From: Brevirhabdus pacifica
GTDB taxonomy: Bacteria; Pseudomonadota; Alphaproteobacteria; Rhodobacterales; Rhodobacteraceae
Direction of reading: 5' to 3'
DNA length: 64,000 nt
Assembly: GCF_002797755.1 (NCBI RefSeq)
Contig: NZ_PGFI01000011.1
Coordinates: 1,054,001 to 1,118,000 of the forward strand
Part shown: positions 35,506-45,924 of the stretch, piece after piece
Position numbering within the stretch: position 1 is the stretch's first letter
Layout: each line of letters opens with the position of its first letter
Notes under the pieces: generated by a model
What the model was told of the DNA's origin: nothing
The model's input: the letters and a program-made list of their open reading frames with translations, nothing else
The model's database searches: none
Position numbers and translations under genes: made by a program

Positions 35506-37740
35506 TCAGCCGTTGCGGCGCCCGGCAACCGGCGGGCGCGGCTGGATGCGGTCAAGGAAAGCTTCCAGCGTCGCGGTGTCGATGGGCTTGTTCAACAGCT
35601 CGACCCCGCCTTCGTGGCATCGCTGGCGCAGTTCGGCCGAACGTTCGGCCGAGATGAGCCGGCAGGGCAGGCCGCCGAAACGTTGGCCCAGCAGCGCGAT
35701 CAATTCCAGACCGTCGCGCTCTCCGTCGAGGCGGTAGTCGACTAGGGCGGCGTCGGGTTCGATCCCGATCTCGTCCAGCAGGGTCAGCGCTTCCTCGGCG
35801 TCCGAGGCCGACAGAACCTCGATCCGCCAGCGTTCCAGCAACATGGTCATGGCGCGGCTGAGTTCCTGGTCGTTTTCGACCAGCAGGACGATCAGGCCCC
35901 GGTCCTGGAAGGGGCGCACGGCCTGGTCGCGGGGCGGGCTGGCGGGGCCGGCGACGTCGGGCGCGGTCAGGGGCACGGTGACCGAAAAGACCGTGCCGCG
36001 CCCCGGCTCGGAGCGCAGTTCCAGCGGGTGGCCCAAGCGGGAGCAGGCCCGCTCGACGATGGCAAGGCCCAGGCCCATCCCCTCCGAGGCCGAGGCACGG
36101 CGGTGCAGGCGCTGGAACTCGCGGAAGATGGTCTCGCGGTCCTCCTCGGCGATGCCGGGGCCGGTGTCCCACACCTCCAGCCGCGCGGTCTCGCCGCGCA
36201 GGCGCACGCCCATCAACACCTTGCCGCTTTCGGTGTAGCGCACGGCGTTGGCCACGAGGTTCTGCATGATCCGACGCAGGTAGCCCGGGTCCGACAGCAC
36301 CGAGACGGCGGGCGCCACGACCCGGAACCGCAGGCCCTTGAGGGCGGCGGCGGGGGCAAACTCGTCCCGCAGGCCGGTCATCAGCTCGCCGAGGTCGACG
36401 CTGGCGATGTCGAGGCTGGTGCGCCCGGCTTCAAGCTTGGAGATGTCGAGAAGCGCATCGAGGATCCCCTCGACACTGGCCAGGGCGCTCTGGGCCTTTT
36501 CGATGATGGTGCGATCCTGCGGGGGCCGGTCGTCGGCGTTGAGCGAAGCCATGTAGAGCTTGGCCGCCGACAGCGGTTGCAGCAGGTCGTGGGAGGCCGC
36601 GGCCACGAAGCGCGACTTTGAGGCATTGGCCCGCTCGGCCACCGACAGCGCCTCCTCCAGTTCGATCGTTCGCTCGGTCACCCGGTGTTCCAGCAGCTCG
36701 TTGGCCTCGAAAAGGGCGCGCGCGCTGCGGCGTTCGGCGGTGACATCGGTGAAGCTGATGACGAAGCCGCCGTCGGGCATCTCCTGGGCGAAGACATCGA
36801 GGACGACGCCCCCACGGCGTCTGATCTCGAACCGTTTGGGGGGGCGGTTGTTCTTCTTGCGCACCCAGTCCAGCACCTGGTCGGGCAGGTCCTGATCGGG
36901 AAAGATCAGTTCGGCGCGCAGGCGCTCGAACATCACGTCGAACCCCGATCCCAGCCGGATCTGGCTGAGCGGCAGGGTCAGCAGTTCGGACAGCCGCCCG
37001 TTCCAGCCGATCAGCCGGGCGTTGCTGTCGAAGATGCAGACGCCCTGGTTGATATGTTCCAGCGTCGCCCGGATCAGCCGCGCCTGGTTGTCGAGCAGCT
37101 TGTCGCGCTCTTCGCGCTCAAGGCGCATGATGTCGGTGACATCGGTCTGAAGGATCACCGTCCCGCCGTTGGGGGTGCGGTGTTCGCTGATCTGAAGCCA
37201 GCGGTCCTGGCGCAGACGGACGTTGAACATCGAATGGCTGCGCGCGTGCTGCTTGCGCCGGTTGCGCGTCCAGGCGCCCGGCGTCACCCCCTCGGGCAGG
37301 GAAAGGTGACGGCTGGTGCTGACCATCGCGGTATAGGCGGCAAAGCTGAGGCCGGGGACAAGCTGTGGCTTGATGTCCTTGAGGTGCATGCCGAAACGGC
37401 TGTTGCACATGACCATGCGGTCGTCGGGGGCGAAGAGGGCGAAGCCTTCCTGGATGGCCTCGATCGCGTTGGCCAGGTCGACCCTGGCGGCCTCGGTCTC
37501 CTGGTTGGCGTCGGCCAGGCGGGCGTTGGACTGGTTGAGCAGGTCCAGCGCCTCCTCAAGGTCGCGGGTGCGGTCCTTGACCTGGCCTTCCAGAACCGCC
37601 GCACGCTCGAACTGGGCGTAGGCCGCGCCGTATTGGTCGGTGTCCATCTCGGCCCGGCGCATCAGCGCCTCGGCGATGACGAGCAGCTTCTGGTTCTGCC
37701 GCTCGAGGCTGTCGGCGGGGTTGATGAGAGAGTCGGTCAT
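35506..37740 (-). CDS. PAS-containing hybrid sensor histidine kinase (NahK-like)
   Basis: A 744-residue cytoplasmic kinase with no membrane segment. A coiled coil (about 45-90) leads to PAS 1 (90-200) and PAS 2 (222-335), a second coiled coil, HisKA with His384 in AAASHDLLQPL, the ATPase domain (NLVANAVRY, DTGPGIAEED, GMGLGLAI) and a C-terminal receiver with Asp668 (ALVDYRL) and Lys718. Domain order matches NahK, the kinase paired with NosP in pseudomonads. Its start overlaps the stop of the FIST gene by one base (TGATG at 37738-37742), showing coupling. It should signal to the response regulator at the start of the operon, possibly through its own receiver. Confidence 0.92.
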   Translation of the reverse strand: MTDSLINPADSLERQNQKLLVIAEALMRRAEMDTDQYGAAYAQFERAAVLEGQVKDRTRDLEEALDLLNQSNARLADANQETEAARVDLANAIEAIQEGFALFAPDDRMVMCNSRFGMHLKDIKPQLVPGLSFAAYTAMVSTSRHLSLPEGVTPGAWTRNRRKQHARSHSMFNVRLRQDRWLQISEHRTPNGGTVILQTDVTDIMRLEREERDKLLDNQARLIRATLEHINQGVCIFDSNARLIGWNGRLSELLTLPLSQIRLGSGFDVMFERLRAELIFPDQDLPDQVLDWVRKKNNRPPKRFEIRRRGGVVLDVFAQEMPDGGFVISFTDVTAERRSARALFEANELLEHRVTERTIELEEALSVAERANASKSRFVAAASHDLLQPLSAAKLYMASLNADDRPPQDRTIIEKAQSALASVEGILDALLDISKLEAGRTSLDIASVDLGELMTGLRDEFAPAAALKGLRFRVVAPAVSVLSDPGYLRRIMQNLVANAVRYTESGKVLMGVRLRGETARLEVWDTGPGIAEEDRETIFREFQRLHRRASASEGMGLGLAIVERACSRLGHPLELRSEPGRGTVFSVTVPLTAPDVAGPASPPRDQAVRPFQDRGLIVLLVENDQELSRAMTMLLERWRIEVLSASDAEEALTLLDEIGIEPDAALVDYRLDGERDGLELIALLGQRFGGLPCRLISAERSAELRQRCHEGGVELLNKPIDTATLEAFLDRIQPRPPVAGRRNG

Positions 37741-39035
37741 CAGCGCCTCCGCGACGGGACGGGCCCACTGCCGGCATCGGAATCGTCATCGCCGTCGTCG
37801 GCAGGGGGGGCGAAGATCGCCACCCCGGTCATGGTCTGGTTCACGTGCATGGCGCCCAGTTGCTCGCCGTAGGTCGAGAAGCCGACGACGTTGTGCCGGC
37901 GAAGGATTTCCGAGATCGCGCGGCCCATCTGCTTCTCGCTGGCCTCCAGGCGCCGCAACATGCAGTCGCAGGCCAGGATCGAATCGGGCGGGGTGAAGGC
38001 GGGGCCGGCCCTGCCGTGTTCCATTCCCAGCGCGGTCAGCCCGGCGTCGAGATGATCGGTCATCGGCTCGGCGTCCGCCAGGTTCAGCACCAGCCCCTCA
38101 TCGATGGCCGAGAAGAACACAAGCTCGCCCGCGTCGGTCACGCTCTGGATCGAGCGGACGTGGTGCGTCGCGCCGATGCGCACCACCACCGGGTGGGCGG
38201 CAAAGGTGGTCGGCGACAGCTTCTCGGGATCCTTGCCCAGGATGCGGGCGTATTCGCGGGCGGCGGGTTCGCCGTTGATACCATGGACGATGCGGCGGGC
38301 CGGATCGGCGCGGGTCACGACCATCCGCCGCTTGGTCGGGCGCAGGTGATCCAGCGAGAAGACGCGCACCGGGCAGGCGGTGCGCACGACTGTCAGCACG
38401 GCGGCGTTGTCGTGGCTTTGCCCGTCGAGGGCGATGCGCGTCGTCTCGAACCGGGTGCCATCGCCGGAAGATCCGCCGAACATCGGCAGCGGTCCCAGGC
38501 CGGGCGCAAGGGCCGCCGTCAGCTCATCCTCCTTCAGCGACAGGCCGTCCACGATGAGAAAGGCGAATTCATGGGGCCAGAGGGGCGCCTCGCGGGCCAG
38601 GGCCGAGCGGGTGCGGATCAACTCTCCGATCAGTTCCTGCTGTTCGATCCGGTCCAGATCGACAAGCATGGTGTCGACGGCAAACAGCGTTGCGGGCAGG
38701 CCTACGGCGACGATCGTGTCCTCGCCATACCCCTCGCTGGAAATCTCGCCGGCGGTCGTGCAGGCGATCACCCGGGCGGGGGCGAGGGCTGCCTGCGCCG
38801 AGGCGACGACCCCGTCGAAGGGGGCGGCGGGGCTGACGAACAGGAACACCGCCGCCATCGGCTCGGGGCCGAGGCCGCGCACCAGCTCGGCCACCGGGTC
38901 GGCGGCGTCGGCCATGGCATGGGCGGAGCGCAGGACGGGGGTGGGCGGGGCTTGGCGGGACGGATCCCGCGCGGTGCCGGGAACGTTGCGTGCGTCGGTC
39001 CTGGACGCCGGCCCCTCGTCGGGTCCGGCGCTCAT
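37740..39035 (-). CDS. FIST-domain sensor protein (NosP-like)
   Basis: A 431-residue cytoplasmic protein with FIST N domain (FLFVSPAAPFDGVVASAQAA, ACTTAGEISSEGY) and FIST C domain (ILACDCMLRRLEASEKQMGR, VVGFSTYGEQLGAMHVNQTM). FIST proteins are input modules; NosP, a FIST protein, binds heme and NO and controls the kinase NahK encoded next to it. The first 45 residues are low-complexity, so the start may be Met41. Genetic order FIST then kinase, with one-base overlap, supports the pairing. The ligand here is unproved. A His-rich or Cys heme site cannot be read off with certainty. Confidence 0.85.
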   Translation of the reverse strand: MSAGPDEGPASRTDARNVPGTARDPSRQAPPTPVLRSAHAMADAADPVAELVRGLGPEPMAAVFLFVSPAAPFDGVVASAQAALAPARVIACTTAGEISSEGYGEDTIVAVGLPATLFAVDTMLVDLDRIEQQELIGELIRTRSALAREAPLWPHEFAFLIVDGLSLKEDELTAALAPGLGPLPMFGGSSGDGTRFETTRIALDGQSHDNAAVLTVVRTACPVRVFSLDHLRPTKRRMVVTRADPARRIVHGINGEPAAREYARILGKDPEKLSPTTFAAHPVVVRIGATHHVRSIQSVTDAGELVFFSAIDEGLVLNLADAEPMTDHLDAGLTALGMEHGRAGPAFTPPDSILACDCMLRRLEASEKQMGRAISEILRRHNVVGFSTYGEQLGAMHVNQTMTGVAIFAPPADDGDDDSDAGSGPVPSRRR

Positions 39036-39107
39036 GGCGCGGCCCCGTTGCGGACGGACGGTGCCGGACGGTCGGGTCGGGGGCCGGGGGGCAGGGCGCG
39101 CGCCACC

Positions 39108-39815
39108 CTAGGCGATCCCGTCGGAATCGGGTTGGAAGTTGGCGAAATTAGCCTCCTGCGCCACCAGCACCGCCTGGGTGCGGCTTTGCACCCCCAGCTT
39201 GCGCATGATGGCGGTCACGTGGGCCTTCACCGTCGTCTCGGCAATGGTCAGGTCATAGGCGATCTGCTTGTTGAGCTTCCCTTCGCAGATGAGCTGAAGG
39301 ATGCGCCCCTGTTGGGTGGTCAGCGTCGCCAGCCGCGCGATCGCGTCCTCGCGGCTGGTGGCGGCGGCATTGCCGGCGGTCACGTCGACATAACCCTCGG
39401 GCACGAATGTCTCGCCCCGCGCCAGGGCGTCGAAGGCACGCTGGAAGATCGCGCGCTGGCTGTGCTTGGGCACGAAACCCGCCGCGCCGGCCCGCAAGGC
39501 TGATCCGATGACCCGGTTGTCGGCCATGGACGAGACCACGACCACCGGCGTCTGGGGGACCAGCGACTTCAGCCGGATCAGCCCGTCGAGGCCGTTCACG
39601 TCCGGCAGGTGCAGGTCCAGGATGATGACATCGAAACGCCCGCCCTCGCGCAGCTTGTCCAGCGCCGTCTCCAGCAGGTCGGCTGTTTCGACCTCGGTGA
39701 TACCGGCGACGGCCTCCAGGGTCATGGAAAGCGCATCACAGAACAGCGGGTGGTCGTCGATCAGAAGGGCACGTTGCAGCGGGCGGTCGGTCTGCTGGGG
39801 CGCGTGGCTTTGCAT
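39108..39815 (-). CDS. LuxR/NarL-type response regulator
   Basis: A 235-residue regulator: receiver domain with [10 protein letters not shown] (acidic pocket), phospho-Asp in [22 protein letters not shown] and Lys in GFVPKHS, then a GerE-type HTH ([50 protein letters not shown]). It is the first gene of the three-gene minus-strand operon; the FIST gene begins 72 bp after its stop. The probable phosphate donor is the neighbouring hybrid kinase. It is divergent from the coxG cluster, 207 bp apart, making that promoter a candidate target. Confidence 0.92.
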   Translation of the reverse strand: MQSHAPQQTDRPLQRALLIDDHPLFCDALSMTLEAVAGITEVETADLLETALDKLREGGRFDVIILDLHLPDVNGLDGLIRLKSLVPQTPVVVVSSMADNRVIGSALRAGAAGFVPKHSQRAIFQRAFDALARGETFVPEGYVDVTAGNAAATSREDAIARLATLTTQQGRILQLICEGKLNKQIAYDLTIAETTVKAHVTAIMRKLGVQSRTQAVLVAQEANFANFQPDSDGIA

Positions 39816-40022
39816 CTGGTCTTGCTCCGTTCCTGTTGGGCGCGCGGTTGCTTCTTTCGGGGCCGGTTTGGTGGCGTCGCGGGTTCATAGTGCCGCCCGG
39901 GACGGGGCGCGGCAAGTCCCCCGGGCATGCACCTTGCGGCCGGCCCCGACAGGCTGCACCATGGTCGCATAGGAGTGCGACCGGAGCGCGGCTAGCCTTC
40001 GCTCAGACAACGAGGACTTTCC

Positions 40023-40544
40023 ATGCAACTGAACGATCACAGAGACATCGCCGCAGACCGGGCCACGGTCTGGGCGGCGCTTTTCGATCCTGCGATCCTG
40101 TGCCGATGCGTGCCCGGCTGCCAGGAGATGACCGGCTCGGCCGAGGAGGGGTTCGAGGCGGTGGTCACCCAGAAGGTGGGCCCGGTCAAGGCGACCTTCC
40201 GGGGGCAAGTCAGCCTCAGCGATATCGAGGCGCCCGAAAGCTGCACCATCTCGGGCGAGGGCAAGGGCGGCGCGGCCGGCTTTGCCAAGGGCGGCGCCAA
40301 GGTGCGCCTGTCGGAAATCGACGGCGGCGCGGGCACGCGGCTGGAATACGAGGTCGAGGCCAAGGTCGGCGGCAAGCTGGCGCAGCTTGGCTCGCGGCTG
40401 ATCGACGGTTTCGCCAAGAAGATGGCCGACCAGTTCTTCGCCAATTTCCAGGACGTCGTCGAAGGCGGCCAGGACGGTGCCGGGGAGGGCACCGGAGAGA
40501 ATGCCGGCGGCGAGAAGGACGAACCGGCCGCGGCCGGAAGCTAG
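40023..40544 (+). CDS. coxG: CoxG-like SRPBCC protein
   Basis: A 173-residue member of the START/SRPBCC fold ([70 protein letters not shown]). CoxG-like proteins accompany molybdenum hydroxylase genes and are thought to help attach or recruit the enzyme to the membrane. The C-terminal 25 residues are Gly/Glu/Ala-rich low-complexity. It is the first of four collinear genes coxG-coxS-coxL-coxM; 101 bp separate it from coxS. Confidence 0.9.
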   Translation: MQLNDHRDIAADRATVWAALFDPAILCRCVPGCQEMTGSAEEGFEAVVTQKVGPVKATFRGQVSLSDIEAPESCTISGEGKGGAAGFAKGGAKVRLSEIDGGAGTRLEYEVEAKVGGKLAQLGSRLIDGFAKKMADQFFANFQDVVEGGQDGAGEGTGENAGGEKDEPAAAGS

Positions 40545-40645
40545 ACCACGGGGGGCGGGCGGCATTGCTGCCCGCGCCAAGGGAGCGCGACCTGGCAACC
40601 GGCGCGGCGGACCCATGTGGTTCGCGGAATTCAAGGGAGGTAACG

Positions 40646-41131
<486 letters not shown>

Positions 41132-41243
41132 GCCCTTACGACCAAACCCCCCGCATCCGCCCGAGGGGCGGGCGCGCACCGCGGGTTGCCGCGGGCAACA
41201 GGATCATGCGCCCCCGGGCGCACGCATTTCAGGGAGGACTGAC

Positions 41244-43637
41244 ATGCCCAAGGACACTGGCCCCGAAAAGACCACCGGCATCGGTGCAAGCCCCAAGCGA
41301 CGGGAAGACATACGCTTCCTGACCGGGCGCGGCCGCTATACCGACGACATCACCCTGCACGGCGCGTTGCATGTGCATTTCCTGCGCTCGGACGTGGCGC
41401 ACGGGCGGATCAACGGCATCGACACCAAGGCCGCCGAGGCGATGCCCGGCGTGCACCGGATCTTTACCGGCGCCGATTTCGAAGGCGTGGGCGGCATTCC
41501 CTGCGGCTGGCAGATCACCGACCGGCATGGCGAGGTGATGCAGGAACCCGCGCATCCCGTTCTGGCCCAGGGCAAGGTGCGCCATGTGGGCGATCCGATC
41601 TGCGCCGTGGTGGCCGACACCCTGGCCCAGGCCCGCGACGCCGCCGAGGCGATCGTGCTGGACATCGAGGAACTGCCCGCAGTCATCGACATGAAACAGG
41701 CGGTGCAGGACGGGGCCACCAAGGTTCACGACGATCTGACCTCGAACCTCTGCTACGACTGGGGCTTCGTCGAGGAAAACCGCGATGCCGTCGACGAGGC
41801 CATCCGCAACGCCGATCACGTCACCACGTTGGAGCTGGTCAACAACCGGCTGATCGCCAACCCGATGGAGCCGCGCGTCGCGGTGGGCGACTACAACCCC
41901 GCCACCGACGAAAGCACGCTTTACACCACCAGCCAGAACCCCCACGTCATCCGTCTGCTGATGGGCGCCTTCGTGCTAGGGATCCCCGAGCACAAGCTGC
42001 GCGTCGTCGCCCCCGATGTGGGCGGCGGTTTCGGCACAAAGATCTTCCACTACGCCGAAGAGGCGTTCTGCACCTTCGCCGCGCGGCAGCTGAAGATGCC
42101 GGTCAAGTGGTGCTCGACCCGGTCCGAGGCTTTCATGTCCGACGCCCACGGGCGCGACCACGTGACCAAGATCGAACTGGCGGTGTCCAAGGACGGGGAA
42201 TTCCAAGCCCTGCGCACCGAGACCTATGCCAACATGGGCGCTTATCTTTCGACCTTCGCGCCCTCGGTCCCCACATGGCTGCACGGCACGCTGATGGCGG
42301 GCAATTACCGCACGCCGCTGATCTACGTGAACGTCAAGGCTGTCTTCACCAACACGGTGCCCGTCGATGCCTATCGCGGTGCCGGCCGGCCCGAGGCGAC
42401 GTTCCAGCTGGAACGGGTGATCGACAAGGCCGCCCGCGAGCTGGGGATGGATCCCATCGCCCTGCGCCGCAAGAACTTCATCACCGAGTTTCCCTATGCC
42501 ACCCCGGTCGCCGTCGAATACGACACCGGCGACTACAACGCGACGATGGACAAGCTGGAGGAGATCGCTGACCTGTCGGGGTTCGAGGCGCGGCTGGCCG
42601 AAAGCAAGAAGCGCGGCAAGCTGCGCGGGCTGGGCGTGAACTGCTATATCGAGGCTTGCGGCATCGCGCCGTCGAACCTGGTGGGGCAGCTGGGCGCGCG
42701 GGCGGGTCTTTACGAATCCGCCACCGTCCGGGTCAACGCCACTGGCGGCATCGTGGTGATGACCGGCAGCCACAGCCACGGGCAGGGGCATGAGACCTCG
42801 TTCCCGCAGGTCATCGCCGACATGATCGGCATCGACGAGTCGATGGTCGAGATCGTCCACGGCGACACCGCCAACACGCCGATGGGCATGGGCACCTATG
42901 GCTCGCGCTCGATCGCGGTCGGCGGCTCGGCCATGGTGCGGGCGGCCGAGAAGATCATCAACAAGGCCAAGAAGATCGCGGCCCACCTGATGGAAGCCTC
43001 GGAGCAGGACATCGAGCTGAAGGACGGCAAGTTCAGCGTTGCGGGCACCGACAAGTCGGTCGCCTGGGGCGATGTCACCCTGGCGGCTTATGTCCCCCAC
43101 AACTACCCGCTGGAGGATATCGAACCGGGGCTCGAGGAAACCTCGTTCTACGATCCCAACAACTTCACCTACCCATCGGGCGCCTATGCCTGCGAAGTGG
43201 AGCTGGACCCCGACACTGGCCGCGTCACAATCGAACGTTTTGCCGCCGCCGACGATTTCGGCAACATCATCAACCCGATGATCGTCTCGGGCCAGGTGCA
43301 CGGCGGCATTGCCCAAGGGGTCGGTCAGGCCCTTATGGAGGCCTGTGTCTACGACGAGAACGGACAGCTACTCACGGGCTCTTACATGGATTACGCCATG
43401 CCGCGTGCCGACGACCTGCCGTTCTTCTCGGTGGATCATTCGTGCCAGACGCCCTGCACCCACAACCCATTGGGCGTGAAGGGCTGCGGCGAGGCCGGGG
43501 CCATCGGCTCTCCTCCGGCGGTCGTCAACGCGGTCTGCGACGCCTTGCAGCGCGCGGGCCACAACATCACCCATATCGACATGCCGCTGACGCCCTCGCG
43601 CGTCTGGACGGCGATGCAGCAAAGCGGAGGGCAGTGA
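41244..43637 (+). CDS. coxL: Form II CoxL-like molybdenum-binding subunit
   Basis: A 797-residue large subunit. [20 protein letters not shown] at the N-terminus, [25 protein letters not shown] (residues 376-385) and [20 protein letters not shown] near the end are seen. AYRGAGR identifies form II (putative) CoxL; CO oxidation by form II enzymes is poorly supported, so the substrate is open. AGGGAGGA precedes the ATG at 41244. It is the third of four cox genes and overlaps nothing; coxM starts immediately after its stop. Confidence 0.93.
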   Translation: MPKDTGPEKTTGIGASPKRREDIRFLTGRGRYTDDITLHGALHVHFLRSDVAHGRINGIDTKAAEAMPGVHRIFTGADFEGVGGIPCGWQITDRHGEVMQEPAHPVLAQGKVRHVGDPICAVVADTLAQARDAAEAIVLDIEELPAVIDMKQAVQDGATKVHDDLTSNLCYDWGFVEENRDAVDEAIRNADHVTTLELVNNRLIANPMEPRVAVGDYNPATDESTLYTTSQNPHVIRLLMGAFVLGIPEHKLRVVAPDVGGGFGTKIFHYAEEAFCTFAARQLKMPVKWCSTRSEAFMSDAHGRDHVTKIELAVSKDGEFQALRTETYANMGAYLSTFAPSVPTWLHGTLMAGNYRTPLIYVNVKAVFTNTVPVDAYRGAGRPEATFQLERVIDKAARELGMDPIALRRKNFITEFPYATPVAVEYDTGDYNATMDKLEEIADLSGFEARLAESKKRGKLRGLGVNCYIEACGIAPSNLVGQLGARAGLYESATVRVNATGGIVVMTGSHSHGQGHETSFPQVIADMIGIDESMVEIVHGDTANTPMGMGTYGSRSIAVGGSAMVRAAEKIINKAKKIAAHLMEASEQDIELKDGKFSVAGTDKSVAWGDVTLAAYVPHNYPLEDIEPGLEETSFYDPNNFTYPSGAYACEVELDPDTGRVTIERFAAADDFGNIINPMIVSGQVHGGIAQGVGQALMEACVYDENGQLLTGSYMDYAMPRADDLPFFSVDHSCQTPCTHNPLGVKGCGEAGAIGSPPAVVNAVCDALQRAGHNITHIDMPLTPSRVWTAMQQSGGQ

Positions 43638-43638
43638 C

Positions 43639-44430
43639 ATGTATGCCTTTGAATTCCAGAAACCCACGTCCATCCAGGCCGCGGTCGAGGCCCTGAAGGA
43701 CGACGAAGCCCAAGCCCTGGGCGGCGGGCAGACCCTTCTGCCCACCATGCGCCAGCGGCTGGCCAGCCCCGGCACACTGGTGTCGCTGAGCGGCATCGCC
43801 GAGATGCGCGGCGTCTGCCGGGCCGATGACGGGGCGCTCTGCATCGGGGGCGGCACGTCCCATGCGGTGGTGGCGCAGGAGGCCGCCGGCATCTACCCGG
43901 GGCTCGCCGGCCTGGCCGCGCGGATCGGTGATCCGGCGGTGCGCAACCGGGGCACCATTGGTGGCAGCCTTGCCAACAACGACCCCTCGGCCTGCTACCC
44001 TTGTGCGGTGCTGGCCTCGGGGGCGCGGATCATCACCGACCGGCGCGAGATCGCGGCGGACGATTTCTTCGAGGGGATGTTTACCACCGCCCTCGAGCAG
44101 GGCGAGATCATCACCGAGGTGCGTTTCCCGGTGCCCGAGGCCTCGAACTATCAGAAATTCATCCAGCCCGCCTCGCGCTTCGCGCTGGTGGGGGTGATGG
44201 TCGCGAAATACGCCGGCGGCGTGCGCGTGGCCGTGACCGGCGCCTCCGAGGAAGGGGTCTTCAGATGGACCGAGGCCGAGAAGGCCCTGTCGGACAATTT
44301 CGCGGCCTCGGCGCTGAAGGACCTGACGGTTTCTGCCGACGGGATGATCGCGGACATGCACGGATCGGCCGCCTACCGGGCGCATCTGATCAAGGTCCTG
44401 GCCGGGCGCGCGGTCGAGGCCGCCGCCTGA
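43639..44430 (+). CDS. coxM: FAD-binding subunit of molybdenum hydroxylase
   Basis: A 263-residue flavoprotein subunit: AVEALKDDEAQALGGGQTLL (FAD pyrophosphate loop), RIGDPAVRNRGTIGGSLANN (typical IG-GSLANNDPSA motif) and a C-terminal CO-dehydrogenase flavoprotein domain. It closes the coxGSLM cluster. Its start is one base after the coxL stop. No coxD, coxE or coxF maturation genes are in the window; they may lie elsewhere. Confidence 0.93.
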   Translation: MYAFEFQKPTSIQAAVEALKDDEAQALGGGQTLLPTMRQRLASPGTLVSLSGIAEMRGVCRADDGALCIGGGTSHAVVAQEAAGIYPGLAGLAARIGDPAVRNRGTIGGSLANNDPSACYPCAVLASGARIITDRREIAADDFFEGMFTTALEQGEIITEVRFPVPEASNYQKFIQPASRFALVGVMVAKYAGGVRVAVTGASEEGVFRWTEAEKALSDNFAASALKDLTVSADGMIADMHGSAAYRAHLIKVLAGRAVEAAA

Positions 44431-44501
44431 TCGCCGGACGGGGGCCGCGCGGCCTTTGCCGCGCCCACCCGGTAACCACCACCCGGCAACCACAACCCGT
44501 C

Positions 44502-44520
44502 GGGCGCCCCCGGGGCGCCC
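44502..44520. terminator. GC-rich palindrome after coxM
   Basis: GGGCGCC-CCCGG-GGCGCCC forms a 7-bp stem with five-base loop, 72 bp after the coxM stop and upstream of the glycosyltransferase gene. No U-tract follows, so the terminator role is tentative. Confidence 0.3.
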
Positions 44521-44655
44521 GGCCGCTCCGCTCCGCTTGCGACGGGTTCATGCGGCCCGGCCACGCTGGCCCGAATGGGCTGCGCTTCGGCATGGAAACC
44601 CCCGGCCTTTGTGCTATCACGTGACCAAGCCGACTTCCTCAACCGAGCGAGCCCG

Positions 44656-45609
44656 ATGACCACTCAACCCACCGCGCCGACATCCGGTCACGTTGCCGGG
44701 GATACTGTCGGGCATGCCCCCGTCGATGACACCGTCACCCCCTACGACATGATCACCGTGATCTCGCCCATGAAGAACGAGGCGGGCAATGTCGAACGGC
44801 TGGTGCGCGAAGTGGGGGCGGCCTGCACGCCGCTGGGCGCGTTCGAGTTGATCCTGGTCGACGACGGCTCGACCGACGGCACCGCCGATGTCATCGCCGG
44901 CCTGCAGGCCGAGCTGCCTTGGCTGCGCCTTTTGCGGCACGAACAGTCGGGCGGGCAGTCGGCGGCCGTGCATTCGGGTGTCATTCACGCGCGCGGAGCG
45001 ATCTGCGCCACGCTGGACGGCGACGGGCAGAACCCGCCCGACCAGATTCCGGTGCTGGTCGCACCGTTCCGCGCCGCCGGTGCGCCCGCCGACCTCGGCC
45101 TCGTCGCCGGTCAGCGGGTGGGGCGGCGCGACACGGTATCCAAGCGGCTGGCTTCGCGCGGGGCCAATGCCTTGCGGGCGCGGCTTTTGCGCGACGACAC
45201 CCGCGACACCGGCTGCGGGCTGAAGGCCTTTCGCCGCGACGCCTTTCTGGGGCTGCCCTTCTTCAACCACATGCACCGGTATCTGCCGGCCCTTTTCCGG
45301 CGCGACGGCTGGTCGGTGGCCCATGTCGATGTCACCCACCGGGAACGCGGGGCGGGGGTATCGAATTATACCAATGTCGGGCGTGCCATGGTCGGGGTCT
45401 ATGACCTTGTCGGGGTGGCCTGGCTGATCCGCCGGCGCAAGACTGCCCGGCCGGCCGAACTGTCCGAAACCGGGCCTGCCCTTTGGCAGGGCGGTGAGGG
45501 GGCCGCCCGGTCGGATAGCGCAGGCGCCGACCCCGCCGCAGCCCCGACCACCGGGACTGTCAAGATAGACACCACGGGGCCCGGCAGGGCCGCAGTCATG
45601 AAGGACTGA
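44656..45609 (+). CDS. GT2-family polyprenyl-phosphate glycosyltransferase
   Basis: A 317-residue cytoplasmic GT-A fold enzyme: ITVISPMKNEAGNVERLVRE, ELILVDDGSTDGTADVIAG, ATLDGDGQNPPDQIPVLVAP (DxD-like DGDGQ) and RGAGVSNYTNVGRAMVGVYD. It resembles dolichol/undecaprenyl-phosphate sugar transferases such as ArnC or DPM1 but has no C-terminal membrane helices. The first 28 and last 50 residues are low-complexity. The next two genes encode a lipid-A-N-domain protein and an ArnT-like glycosyltransferase, so the three probably move a sugar from nucleotide form to undecaprenyl phosphate and then onto a surface lipid or glycan. Confidence 0.88.
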   Translation: MTTQPTAPTSGHVAGDTVGHAPVDDTVTPYDMITVISPMKNEAGNVERLVREVGAACTPLGAFELILVDDGSTDGTADVIAGLQAELPWLRLLRHEQSGGQSAAVHSGVIHARGAICATLDGDGQNPPDQIPVLVAPFRAAGAPADLGLVAGQRVGRRDTVSKRLASRGANALRARLLRDDTRDTGCGLKAFRRDAFLGLPFFNHMHRYLPALFRRDGWSVAHVDVTHRERGAGVSNYTNVGRAMVGVYDLVGVAWLIRRRKTARPAELSETGPALWQGGEGAARSDSAGADPAAAPTTGTVKIDTTGPGRAAVMKD

Positions 45610-45612
45610 GCC

Positions 45613-45921
45613 TTGCTCGAAACATTGCAACACATCTTCAAGGTCGAGACCCTGTCCGAGCTGATCTGGGTGCTGATCGGCCTTTCGGGACAGCTTATGT
45701 TCTCGATGCGGTTCATCCTTCAGTGGCTGGCCTCGGAGAAAGAGCATAAATCCGTGGTGCCGGTCGCCTTCTGGTATTTCTCGATCATCGGCGGGGTGAT
45801 CCTGCTGGCCTATGCGCTTTATCGTCAGGATCCGGTCTTCGTTCTGGGCCAGGCGCTGGGCATCTTCGTCTACGCGCGCAACCTTTACCTGTTGCACGCC
45901 GAACGCCACAACGCGGCCTGA
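45613..45921 (+). CDS. Lipid A biosynthesis N-terminal domain (LAB_N) membrane protein
   Basis: A 102-residue protein with three membrane segments: SELIWVLIGLSGQLMFSMRF, VVPVAFWYFSIIGGVILLAY and DPVFVLGQALGIFVYARNLY, with the family motif SMRFILQWLASEKEHKSVVP. LAB_N proteins stand next to GT2/GT39 genes and may translocate or present the polyprenyl-phosphate sugar. TTG at 45613 is the start, with AAGGA about ten bases upstream, three bases after the GT2 stop. Confidence 0.88.
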   Translation: MLETLQHIFKVETLSELIWVLIGLSGQLMFSMRFILQWLASEKEHKSVVPVAFWYFSIIGGVILLAYALYRQDPVFVLGQALGIFVYARNLYLLHAERHNAA

Positions 45922-45924
45922 GCG

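Noticed and set aside
36685-39503. Long plus-strand open frames over the kinase and FIST genes
   Set aside because: Shadows of two well-supported minus-strand genes.
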